This document shows positions 46,213 through 53,814 of a stretch of DNA of 64,000 bases, piece by piece. This stretch comes from Pseudomonas sp. Irchel s3h14. Lineage in GTDB: Bacteria > Pseudomonadota > Gammaproteobacteria > Pseudomonadales > Pseudomonadaceae. Within the stretch, counting starts at the first letter, position 1, and the number at the start of each line of letters is the position of its first letter. Below the pieces are notes generated by a model, which ran no database searches, was not told the origin of the DNA, and was given only the letters and a program-made list of their open reading frames with translations. The stretch lies in assembly GCF_900187425.1 (NCBI RefSeq), contig NZ_FYDJ01000004.1, positions 186,001-250,000 on the forward strand, in the 5' to 3' direction. Position numbers and translations under genes: made by a program.

Positions 46213-46959
46213 ATGGACAAAGTCATCGTCATCACCGGCGGCAGCCGCGGTATCGGCGCCGCCACAGCCCTGTTGGCCGCCGAACAAGGCTATCGGATCT
46301 GCATCAACTACCTGGCCGACGAATCCGCTGCGCAAACTGTGCTGGAACAAGTCCGCGCCCTCGGCGCCCAAGCCATCGCGGTGCGTGCTGACGTCAGCAT
46401 CGAAGATGAAGTGATCGCGCTGTTCCACCGCGTGGACACTGAGTTGGGCCGGGTCACTGCACTGGTGAACAATGCCGGCACCGTCGGGCATAAGTCGCGG
46501 ATCGATGAAATGTCCGAATTCCGTATTCTCAAAATCCTCAGAACCAACGTCCTGGCGCCGATCCTCTGCGCCAAACACGCGATCCTGCGCATGTCGCCCA
46601 AGCATGGCGGGCAGGGCGGCAGCATCGTTAACGTGTCCTCGGTGGCCTCACGCTTGGGCGCGCCCGGTGAATACGTCGACTACGCAGCGTCGAAAGGTGC
46701 GCTGGATACGTTCACCATCGGCCTGTCCAAGGAAGTGGCCGGCGAAGGCATCCGCGTCAACGCGGTGCGCCCTGGTTACATCTACACCGATTTCCACGCA
46801 TTGAGCGGCGACCCGGATCGGGTCAGCAAGTTGGAGTCGGCGATTCCGATGGCTCGGGGCGGACGACCGGATGAAGTGGCTGAGGCGATCGTGTGGTTGC
46901 TGTCGGACAAGGCTTCCTATGCGACCGGGACATTCGTTGATCTCGGCGGCGGGCGTTAA
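46213..46959 (+). CDS. SDR family oxidoreductase
   Basis: 248 residues from ATG 46213 (GGGGAAA upstream). Classical short-chain dehydrogenase: NAD(P) loop T8-G-G-S-R-G-I-G15, NNAG motif, catalytic Ser in VNVSSVASRLG and Tyr-x-x-x-Lys in YVDYAASKG; an Arg after the glycine motif hints at NADPH. Similar proteins are annotated as 3-oxoacyl-ACP reductase-like or glucose dehydrogenase-like; substrate unknown. Confidence 0.92.
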   Translation: MDKVIVITGGSRGIGAATALLAAEQGYRICINYLADESAAQTVLEQVRALGAQAIAVRADVSIEDEVIALFHRVDTELGRVTALVNNAGTVGHKSRIDEMSEFRILKILRTNVLAPILCAKHAILRMSPKHGGQGGSIVNVSSVASRLGAPGEYVDYAASKGALDTFTIGLSKEVAGEGIRVNAVRPGYIYTDFHALSGDPDRVSKLESAIPMARGGRPDEVAEAIVWLLSDKASYATGTFVDLGGGR

Positions 46960-46963
46960 CACT

Positions 46964-47076
46964 GATCGTTCCCACGCTCTGCGTGGGAATGCCTCAAGGG
47001 ACGCTCCGCGTTCCAGCTTTCGAAAGGGACGCGGAGCGTCCCGGGCTGCATTCCCACGCAGAGCGTGGGAACGATC
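46964..47076. repeat. REP doublet, family A
   Basis: Outer arms GATCGTTCCCACGCTCTGCG and complement, inner inverted pair GGGACGC..GCGTCCC. It lies between convergent genes and reaches to 2 bp from the mocR stop. Confidence 0.92.
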
Positions 47077-47078
47077 AT

Positions 47079-48488
47079 TCAGAACGACCGCACAATCCGG
47101 CCCAACGTCTCCATCGCCTTCTCGGCAGTCTCATCCCAAGGGCTGCCGTAATTCAGCCGAATGCAATTCCTGAAGCGCTGGGTCGGTGAAAAGATCGGCC
47201 CGGGCGCAATGCTGATCCCTTGCGCCAACGCCATCTGAAACAACTTCAGCGAATCCATCTGCGGTGGCAATTCCAGCCACAGGAAGTAACCGCCGGCCGG
47301 TTGGCTGACGCGGGTTTGCGCCGGGAAGTAGCGTGCGATAGCGGCGAGCATGGCGCTTTGCTGTTCTTCCAGGGCGTAGCGCAGTTTTCGCAAGTGCCGG
47401 TCGTAGCCGCCGTGTTGCAGGTAATCGGCAATGGCCGCCTGGGCCGGCATCGACGCGCACAGCGACGTCATGAGTTTCAGCCGTTCAATCTTCTGCGCAT
47501 AACGTCCGGCGGCGACCCAACCGATGCGGTAGCCGGGGGCCAGGCTTTTGGCGAACGAACCGCAGTGCATCACCAGCCCTTCGGTATCAAAGGACTTGGC
47601 CGGTTTCGGCGCCTGTTGGCCATAATACAGCTCTGCGTAGACATCGTCTTCGATCAGCGGCACTTGATGGCTGCGCAATAGCTCAACCAGTTCCTGTTTC
47701 TTCGCCTCGGGCATTGTCGCGCCCATCGGGTTCTGGAAACTGGTCATGCACCAGACAGCCTTGATCGGGTGCCGTGCCAGGGTTTGCGCGAGTACGCCAA
47801 GGTCGATGCCATCGCGCGGATGCACAGGGATTTCCACGGCTTTGAGCTTCAGCCGTTCCAGGATTTGCAGGCACGCGTAGAACGCCGGGGCTTCGATGGC
47901 CACCAGATCGCCGGGCTCGGTGACCGCTTGCAGGCACAGGTTAAGCGCTTCCAGCGCGCCGTTGGTGATCAGCAGTTCTTCCATGGGCAGCATCAGCCCG
48001 CCGACCATGTAGCGCAGGGCGATTTGTCGACGCAGTTGCGGGTTGCCCGGCGACATGTCGGTGACGACCATGCGCGGGTCCATCTCGCGGGCGGCGCTGG
48101 CCAGGGAGCGGGACAGGCGTTGCAGCGGGAACAGGGTCGGGCTGGGGAAGGCCGAGCCGAAGGGCACGGTGTTCGGGTCCTTGATCGAGTCGAGTACCGA
48201 GAACACCAGTTCGCTGACGTCGACTTCGGTGGACTCGTTGACTTGGCTGCTGATCACCGGCTCCGAGAACGGGCTCGGCGCGTGTGCGTTGACGAAGTAG
48301 CCGGAACGCGGGCGAGCGCGGATCAAGCCGCGGCGTTCGAGCAGGTAGTAGGCCTGGAACACCGTGGACGGGCTGACCCCGTAAGTCTGGCTGGCGTAGC
48401 GTACCGACGGCACGCGCTGGCCGGGGCCGAGGACACCGGAGCGGATCAGTTCAGCGATGTCGTCGGCGAATTTTTCGTAGCGTTTCAT
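47079..48488 (-). CDS. MocR-type GntR/aminotransferase regulator (MpaR/PA4132-like)
   Basis: 469 residues. N-terminal GntR winged helix (about 1-70; GVLGPGQRVPSVRYASQTYG, SPSTVFQAYYLLERRGLI), a linker, and a fold-type I aminotransferase domain (about 105-469) with the PLP-binding Lys314 in GSFAKSLAPGYRIGW. MocR proteins sense amines or PLP adducts and bind direct or bipartite DNA sites. It follows ccoG on the same strand, with 130 bp between. In P. aeruginosa the gene next to ccoG2 (PA4131) is the GntR/MocR regulator MpaR (PA4132), from memory; this is the likely orthologue and the likely reader of the shared promoter element in this window. Confidence 0.88.
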   Translation of the reverse strand: MKRYEKFADDIAELIRSGVLGPGQRVPSVRYASQTYGVSPSTVFQAYYLLERRGLIRARPRSGYFVNAHAPSPFSEPVISSQVNESTEVDVSELVFSVLDSIKDPNTVPFGSAFPSPTLFPLQRLSRSLASAAREMDPRMVVTDMSPGNPQLRRQIALRYMVGGLMLPMEELLITNGALEALNLCLQAVTEPGDLVAIEAPAFYACLQILERLKLKAVEIPVHPRDGIDLGVLAQTLARHPIKAVWCMTSFQNPMGATMPEAKKQELVELLRSHQVPLIEDDVYAELYYGQQAPKPAKSFDTEGLVMHCGSFAKSLAPGYRIGWVAAGRYAQKIERLKLMTSLCASMPAQAAIADYLQHGGYDRHLRKLRYALEEQQSAMLAAIARYFPAQTRVSQPAGGYFLWLELPPQMDSLKLFQMALAQGISIAPGPIFSPTQRFRNCIRLNYGSPWDETAEKAMETLGRIVRSF

Positions 48489-48532
48489 CGAGTGCCTGGA
48501 TTGGTGTAATGCAGAAAAATCGAGGTGACTTC

Positions 48533-48595
48533 TTCGCGGGCAAGCCTCGCTCCTACAGTGTGGTGTTGGCTGTAGGAGCGAAGCTTGCTCGCGAA
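48533..48595. repeat. REP doublet, family B variant
   Basis: Arms TTCGCGGGCAAGCCTCGCTC and GAGCGAAGCTTGCTCGCGAA, 12 bp apart, in the space between ccoG and mocR. May lower readthrough from ccoG into mocR. Confidence 0.88.
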
Positions 48596-48618
48596 CGGCA
48601 GCACCGCAGTCTAAGGGA

Positions 48619-50064
48619 TCAACGGTTCATCGGCGCAACAAACCGGCTCTTCGCCACGCTATAAATGTCCGGCTCATCACTGTCGACAATCTTGAAGCTG
48701 ATCGTCTGCGAACTGCTGCTCGGCCGTTCCGTGGTCATCGCCACCGACACCGGCACATCCACTATCTCGCCCGGTGCCAGGCTCAGGTCGGTCTTGCCTT
48801 GCAGCAGGAAGCCTTCGCCATCGACCAGGGTCAGAAGGTAATCCTGGCGTTGCTGGGTCTTGTTGATGACTTTCAGGCTGTAGATGTTTTCGATCTGCCC
48901 CTGACTGTTCTCGCGGAACAGGCCACGGTCCTTGCTCACGTCCAGCGAGACCATCGGTCGCTCCACCAGCGCCAGGGCAAGCGCACCGATCATCACCAGC
49001 AGGACAACGGTGTAGCCGATCAAACGCGGCCGCAACAAATGAGTCTTGCCGCCCTGCAATTGATGCTCCGAGGTGTAGCTGATCAGCCCGCGGGCGTAGC
49101 CCATTTTGTCCATGATCGAATCACAGGCGTCGATACACGCGGCGCAGCCGATGCATTCCATCTGCAAGCCGTCGCGGATGTCGATGCCGGTCGGGCAGAC
49201 CTGCACGCACACCTGGCAGTCGATGCAATCACCGAGGCCGACTTCAGCCGGTGCCACGTCACGTTTGCGCGGGCCACGGTTTTCGCCACGGGCCACGTCG
49301 TAGGAGATGGTCAGGGTGTCTTTGTCGAACATCACGCTCTGGAACCGCGCATACGGGCACATGTGCATGCACACCGCTTCACGCAGCCAACCGGCGTTGA
49401 TGTATGTCGCGCCGGTAAAGAACAGCACCCAGAACAGGCTGACGCCGCCCATCTGCAAGGTCAGCAGTTCTTCGGCCAGCGGCCGGATCGGGGTGAAGTA
49501 GCCGACAAAGGTCAGGCCGGTCAACAGGCTGATGGCCAGCCACAAGGTGTGCTTGGCCGAGCGGCGGATCAGTTTGTTCAGGCCCCAGGGTGCGGCTTGC
49601 AGCTTGATTCGCTGGTTGCGTTCGCCTTCGGTGAGTTTCTCGCACCACATGAAGATCCAGGTCCAGGAACTCTGTGGGCAGGTGTAACCGCACCAGACTC
49701 GCCCGGCGAACACGGTGATCGCGAACAGGCCGAACGCAGCAATGATCAGCAGCGCCGACAGCAGGATGAAATCCTGCGGCCAGAAGGTTGCGCCGAAGAT
49801 GTGGAATTTGCTTTCGGAAAGGTCCCAGAGCACAGCTTGGCGGCCGCCCCAGTTCAACCACACCGTGCCGAAGAACAGCAAAAACAGAAACCCCGCGCCG
49901 CTCATGCGCAGGGTGCGGAATAAACCGGTGAAGCTGCGGGTGTGGATCAGGTTGTCGCTGGACTTGGCCTTCATCTTTGGACGCGAAGGCTCATAGCTCT
50001 GCACTGAAGGGTTGTGTATTAAAGGGGCGGTTTCTACGGTTCGGACGGGGATTCTATCGCTCAT
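48619..50064 (-). CDS. ccoG: cytochrome c oxidase accessory protein CcoG (orphan, PA4131-like)
   Basis: 481 residues from ATG 50064; an ATG 8 codons upstream exists. Five or six membrane helices with the NapH/CcoG iron-sulfur motifs: CGYTCPQSSWTWIFMWCE in the membrane part and two 4Fe-4S clusters CIDCQVCVQVCP and CIGCAACIDACD, followed by a C-terminal periplasmic Ig-like domain. CcoG reduces copper for cbb3 oxidase assembly in related systems. Here it is not next to ccoNOP or ccoHIS but to a mocR gene, as in the P. aeruginosa cyanide-inducible cluster. Its promoter carries the same element as ccoN and the siroheme reductase. Confidence 0.93.
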   Translation of the reverse strand: MSDRIPVRTVETAPLIHNPSVQSYEPSRPKMKAKSSDNLIHTRSFTGLFRTLRMSGAGFLFLLFFGTVWLNWGGRQAVLWDLSESKFHIFGATFWPQDFILLSALLIIAAFGLFAITVFAGRVWCGYTCPQSSWTWIFMWCEKLTEGERNQRIKLQAAPWGLNKLIRRSAKHTLWLAISLLTGLTFVGYFTPIRPLAEELLTLQMGGVSLFWVLFFTGATYINAGWLREAVCMHMCPYARFQSVMFDKDTLTISYDVARGENRGPRKRDVAPAEVGLGDCIDCQVCVQVCPTGIDIRDGLQMECIGCAACIDACDSIMDKMGYARGLISYTSEHQLQGGKTHLLRPRLIGYTVVLLVMIGALALALVERPMVSLDVSKDRGLFRENSQGQIENIYSLKVINKTQQRQDYLLTLVDGEGFLLQGKTDLSLAPGEIVDVPVSVAMTTERPSSSSQTISFKIVDSDEPDIYSVAKSRFVAPMNR

Positions 50065-50099
50065 GGTCTTTCGCTCATCAGCCTCCATCAGGCCTGAGC

Positions 50100-50161
50100 A
50101 CTATGAGCGGCGATCTGTTTGCATAACAGACTCACCTATTGCAATAAAAAGCGGATCAGAT
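50100..50161 (-). promoter_or_regulatory. shared bipartite operator/promoter in front of ccoG
   Basis: Reading toward ccoG: ATCTGATCCGC (50161-50151), 17 nt, GAGTCTGTT (50133-50125), 19 nt, CATAGT (50105-50100), 35 bp before the start codon. The first two blocks match the ccoN copy at all 20 positions with the same 17-nt gap. The third block matches the reductase copy exactly. Confidence 0.72.
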
Positions 50162-50259
50162 GGGCGTTGATCGGCTGCCTGCGACAAGTTGATGCACCCG
50201 CTGCAGCGGGACGCAGACACCTATATCAAGCGTCTGCGGGTGTTATTGATCCGGGTCAG

Positions 50260-50493
50260 TCAAATCACCGAATCACTGTCGGTGGCCTTCAGATGCTTAC
50301 GCCCGTCGACTGCGCCTGCTACGGTCAATGCGTCGGCTTCTGCTTCGGTAATGTAGAAGCGCTGGCCATCGAGCTCCACCGCCGACATGGCTTTTTCCGA
50401 GTCGGTAATGATGGTGACGTCGGGACACAAACGAATTTCTTCGCCGTTCTCGGTAATGAAGAAGCAGGTCTGGCTTTCGATGCGCACAGTCAT
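50260..50493 (-). CDS. DUF3203 small protein
   Basis: 77 residues. The block ESQTCFFITENGEEIRLCPDV, followed by a second half AVELDGQRFYITEAEADALTVAGA, is what I recall of the small Pseudomonas DUF3203 family. AAGGACACCTCC lies before the ATG. Function unknown; transcribed toward the ccoG promoter, which lies 99 bp past its stop. Confidence 0.75.
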   Translation of the reverse strand: MTVRIESQTCFFITENGEEIRLCPDVTIITDSEKAMSAVELDGQRFYITEAEADALTVAGAVDGRKHLKATDSDSVI

Positions 50494-50630
50494 GGAGGTG
50501 TCCTTTTTTCTGCGGGTTCTAAAGTGTTAGGGCACAGCCGAGGATCATCGTTCTGTGCAACTGATTAATGGTCGGCGCGGTCCATCCTGAATAGAGCAAC
50601 TTTCTGTTCAGTCATCACAAGGACAACACC

Positions 50631-51137
50631 ATGAACGCCTGGTGGCATGAGGTTTGGGTGACCCTGCAAGCGGAGTTCGCCGACATTGGCGACGCTTCAC
50701 AACTGACGCGCATTACCGTGCGCTTGCTGATGGCCGCAGTGTTGGGCGGGATTCTCGGCTTCGAACGCGAGCACAAGGGCAAGGCCGCCGGGGTTCGCAC
50801 CCACATGCTGGTGGCGCTGGGGGCGGCGCTGTTTGTGCTGGTGCCGCAAATGTCCGGCGCCCAGGCCGACGCCTTGAGCCGGGTGGTGCAGGGTGTGATT
50901 TCCGGGATCGGCTTTCTCGGCGCCGGCACCATCCTGAAAAACACCGCGGACGACGAGGGCCATGTCAAAGGCCTGACCACCGCCGCGGGGTTGTGGATGA
51001 CCGCCGCCATCGGTGTTTCCGCCGGTTTGGGGCGCGAGGCGACGGCGGTGCTCAGTACGTTGCTGGCATTGGCGATCTTCAGTGTGATGCCCTTTGTTGT
51101 GCAAATGATCGACAAGGACAAGGATCAAAACCCGTAA
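50631..51137 (+). CDS. MgtC/SapB family membrane protein
   Basis: 168 residues with four membrane segments. Hallmarks: TVRLLMAAVLGGILGFEREHKGKAAGVRTHMLVALGAALFVL and VVQGVISGIGFLGAGTIL in the MgtC N-terminal membrane domain; the cytoplasmic ACT-like tail of full MgtC is missing, as in the short SapB forms. Role in Mg limitation or acid/membrane-potential homeostasis is inferred from the family. CAAGGACA precedes the ATG. Followed by a REP doublet. Confidence 0.92.
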   Translation: MNAWWHEVWVTLQAEFADIGDASQLTRITVRLLMAAVLGGILGFEREHKGKAAGVRTHMLVALGAALFVLVPQMSGAQADALSRVVQGVISGIGFLGAGTILKNTADDEGHVKGLTTAAGLWMTAAIGVSAGLGREATAVLSTLLALAIFSVMPFVVQMIDKDKDQNP

Positions 51138-51138
51138 A

Positions 51139-51248
51139 GATCGTTCCCACGCTCTGCGTGGGAATGCCTCAATGGACGCTCCGCGTTCGCTTCGGCAGGG
51201 ACGCGGAGCGTCCCGGGCTGCATTCCCACGCGGAGCGTGGGAACGATC
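51139..51248. repeat. REP doublet, family A
   Basis: Outer arms GATCGTTCCCACGCTCTGCG and complement, inner inverted pair GGGACGCGG / CCGCGTTC-like. Between the mgtC-like gene and the small proline-rich gene. Confidence 0.92.
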
Positions 51249-51250
51249 AT

Positions 51251-51415
51251 TTAAGGGGTAGCGATCACCGTCGGCGTGGTCTGCGGAGGGTCTTCGCGCG
51301 GAGGCGGGGTAGTGCCGGGCGGCTCTTGCTCAGGTACAGGTTCAGGCTCGGTCGGCGGAATGGTCGGGCTGTCGATGTTTGGATCAGGCGTTTCGGCAGG
51401 GATCGGAATGCTCAT
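51251..51415 (-). CDS. proline-rich small protein
   Basis: 54 residues from ATG 51415 (GGAGG upstream). Starts MSIPIPAETPDPNIDSP and is then almost pure Pro/Thr/Glu/Asp (IPPTEPEPVPEQEPP, TTPPPREDPPQTTP): intrinsically disordered, acidic, no signal peptide. Similar small proline-rich proteins are, from memory, common in Pseudomonas next to stress genes. Divergent from glgE with 229 bp between. Confidence 0.65.
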   Translation of the reverse strand: MSIPIPAETPDPNIDSPTIPPTEPEPVPEQEPPGTTPPPREDPPQTTPTVIATP

Positions 51416-51513
51416 AAATTCAGCCTCCAGTGGCACATGGCGTAAGTCGTGCTTAAGTGTGTTGACCACCGTGCAAAGGAATTGATTCCTCCGAAGGCCC
51501 AGGCAATTCTCGT

Positions 51514-51541
51514 GAACTTTTACCGGCGCCTGTCGCTCGGA
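51514..51541 (+). promoter_or_regulatory. candidate AlgU (sigma-22) promoter for the glgE operon
   Basis: GAACTT (51514-51519), 17-nt spacer, TCGGA (51537-51541), one mismatch to the AlgU/RpoE consensus GAACTT-N16/17-TCTGA, 103 bp before glgE. Osmotic induction of trehalose genes through AlgU is known in P. aeruginosa and P. syringae, which fits; the match alone could be chance. Confidence 0.45.
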
Positions 51542-51644
51542 ACCTAAGTGAGTTCATTCCGGGGCGGACGATCCTGCGGGATGGCTATCCTGTTACAAGC
51601 CACAGACACAAGAGCGTCCATGGGGCGTAAAGGAGAGATGCTCG

Positions 51645-53639
51645 ATGACTGCTGAAAAACCCACAGAGCTGAACTACAACCCTCATATGCCGCTGTCGCA
51701 GGCTTTACTGCTACCGCGCATCGCCATCGAAAACACCATGCCGATCCTCGATGGCGGGCAGTTCGCCGTCAAAGCCGTGGTGGGTCATGACGTGGTGGTG
51801 ACCAGCAAAGTGTTCGCCGACGGTCATGACAAATTGGCCGTGCGAGTGCGCTGGCACGCCGAGGGTGAGGAGACCTGGCAAAGCGATGTCATGGCCGACC
51901 TGGGCAATAATGGTTGGCAGGGCCAGTTCCGGGTCGCGCGCCAGGGCCGTTATGTGTTTTGCATCGAAGCCTGGATCGATCAGTTCGCCAGCTTCTGTTA
52001 TGACCTGGAGAAAAAACACGCCGCCAGAGTGCCGATCAGCCTGGAACTGCAGGAAGGGCGGACTCAAGTCCAGCAAGCCGCCGAACGCACGGAAGGACAG
52101 CTGAGCGAGCAACTGGCAGCGCTGCACCATGAATTGTCGGGTCTGCTCGAAATCGAGCAGGTCGAGCTGTTTCTGCACCAGCGTAGCGCCGAGCTGATGA
52201 CGTTGGCCGATCATCGTGCCTATTTGAGCGTCAGCCCTGAGTACCCGCTCGACGTCGAACGGGACCTGGCGCAGTTCGCCAGTTGGTATGAATTGTTTCC
52301 ACGTTCAATCACTGACGATCCGGCCCGTCATGGCACCTTCAACGATGTGCATTCGCGGCTGCCGATGATCCAGGACATGGGCTTCGATGTGCTGTACTTC
52401 CCGCCGATCCACCCGATCGGCCGCAGTTACCGCAAGGGCCCGAACAACTCCCTGACCGCTGGGCCGGACGATCCGGGCAGTCCGTATGCCATCGGCAGCG
52501 AAGAGGGCGGTCATGAGGCGATTCATTCGGAGCTGGGCACGCGCGAAGACTTCCGGCGTCTTGTCGCGGCAGCCGCTGACCATGGGCTGGAAATCGCCCT
52601 CGACTTCGCGATTCAGTGTTCCCAGGATCATCCATGGCTGCAACAGCATCCGGGCTGGTTCAACTGGCGTCCCGACGGCACGATCAAATACGCCGAGAAC
52701 CCGCCGAAGAAATACCAGGACATCGTCAACGTCGATTTCTATGCCACCGATGCGATTCCTAGTCTGTGGGTCGAGTTACGCGACGTCGTGGTGGGTTGGG
52801 TCGAGGAGGGCGTGAAGCTGTTTCGCGTCGACAACCCTCACACCAAACCGCTGCCGTTCTGGCAGTGGCTGATTGCTGATGTGCGAGCGCTGTACCCCGA
52901 GGTGATCTTCCTGGCCGAAGCCTTCACCACCCCGGCAATGATGGCGCGGTTGGGCAAGGTCGGTTACTCCCAGAGCTACACCTACTTCACCTGGCGCAAC
53001 AACAAGTCCGAGCTGGCCACCTATTTCACTGAACTCAATGAGTCACCGTGGCGCGAATGCTTCCGGCCGAACTTCTTCGTTAATACACCGGACATCAACC
53101 CGGCGTTTTTGCATGAGTCGGGGCGCGCCGGATTTCTGATCCGCGCCGCGCTGGCGACCATGGGCTCCGGTCTGTGGGGCATGTATTCAGGCTTTGAACT
53201 GTGCGAAGCGGCACCGGTGCCGGGCAAGGAGGAATACCTCAATTCCGAGAAGTACGAAATCCGCCCACGGGACTTCAACGCGCCAGGCAACATCATTGCC
53301 GAGATCGCCCAGCTCAACCGTATCCGCCGGCAGAACCCGGCCTTGCAGACGCATCTGGGCTTGAAGGTCTACAACGCCTGGAACGACAACATTCTGTATT
53401 TCGGCAAACGCAGCGCGGATGGCAGCAATTTCGTTCTGGTGGCGGTGAGCCTTGATCCGCATAACGTCCAGGAAGCGAATTTCGAATTGCCGCTGTGGGA
53501 AATGGGCTTGCCCGACGACGCCAGTACCCAGGGCGAAGACTTGATGAGCGGTCATCGCTGGACCTGGCACGGCAAGTACCAGTTCATGCGAATCGACCCA
53601 GCGCATCAACCGTTCGGGATCTGGCGGATCACCGTTTAA
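51645..53639 (+). CDS. glgE: alpha-1,4-glucan:maltose-1-phosphate maltosyltransferase GlgE
   Basis: 664 residues, standard for GlgE. N-terminal beta domain and helical insert (1-200), then the GH13_3 barrel: PPIHPIGRSYRKGPNN, nucleophile Asp in LFRVDNPHTKPLPFW, acid/base Glu in IFLAEAFTTPAMM, and SGFELCEAAPVPGKEEYL. Transfers maltose from maltose 1-phosphate to alpha-glucan. GGAGAGATG precedes the ATG. With TreS-maltokinase and GlgB directly downstream, this is the trehalose-to-glucan GlgE pathway. Confidence 0.97.
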   Translation: MTAEKPTELNYNPHMPLSQALLLPRIAIENTMPILDGGQFAVKAVVGHDVVVTSKVFADGHDKLAVRVRWHAEGEETWQSDVMADLGNNGWQGQFRVARQGRYVFCIEAWIDQFASFCYDLEKKHAARVPISLELQEGRTQVQQAAERTEGQLSEQLAALHHELSGLLEIEQVELFLHQRSAELMTLADHRAYLSVSPEYPLDVERDLAQFASWYELFPRSITDDPARHGTFNDVHSRLPMIQDMGFDVLYFPPIHPIGRSYRKGPNNSLTAGPDDPGSPYAIGSEEGGHEAIHSELGTREDFRRLVAAAADHGLEIALDFAIQCSQDHPWLQQHPGWFNWRPDGTIKYAENPPKKYQDIVNVDFYATDAIPSLWVELRDVVVGWVEEGVKLFRVDNPHTKPLPFWQWLIADVRALYPEVIFLAEAFTTPAMMARLGKVGYSQSYTYFTWRNNKSELATYFTELNESPWRECFRPNFFVNTPDINPAFLHESGRAGFLIRAALATMGSGLWGMYSGFELCEAAPVPGKEEYLNSEKYEIRPRDFNAPGNIIAEIAQLNRIRRQNPALQTHLGLKVYNAWNDNILYFGKRSADGSNFVLVAVSLDPHNVQEANFELPLWEMGLPDDASTQGEDLMSGHRWTWHGKYQFMRIDPAHQPFGIWRITV

Positions 53640-53653
53640 CACTGATTAGCACT

Positions 53654-53775
53654 GATCGTTCCCACGTCGAGGCGTCGAACCGTCCGCGTGGGAATGCCGC
53701 CTCGGACGCTCTGCGTCCGCCGCTGTGACGCAGAGCGTCACTGGATGCATTCCCACGCAGAGCGTGGGAACGATC
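53654..53775. repeat. REP doublet, family A
   Basis: Outer arms GATCGTTCCCACG and CGTGGGAACGATC, with internal CGGACGCTCTGCGTCCG-type pairs. It fills the space between glgE and treS, where it can modulate readthrough within the operon. Confidence 0.92.
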
Positions 53776-53814
53776 TTGTCCGGGGCGCTTTCCAGTTTTC
53801 AACAGGAGTTTCAA

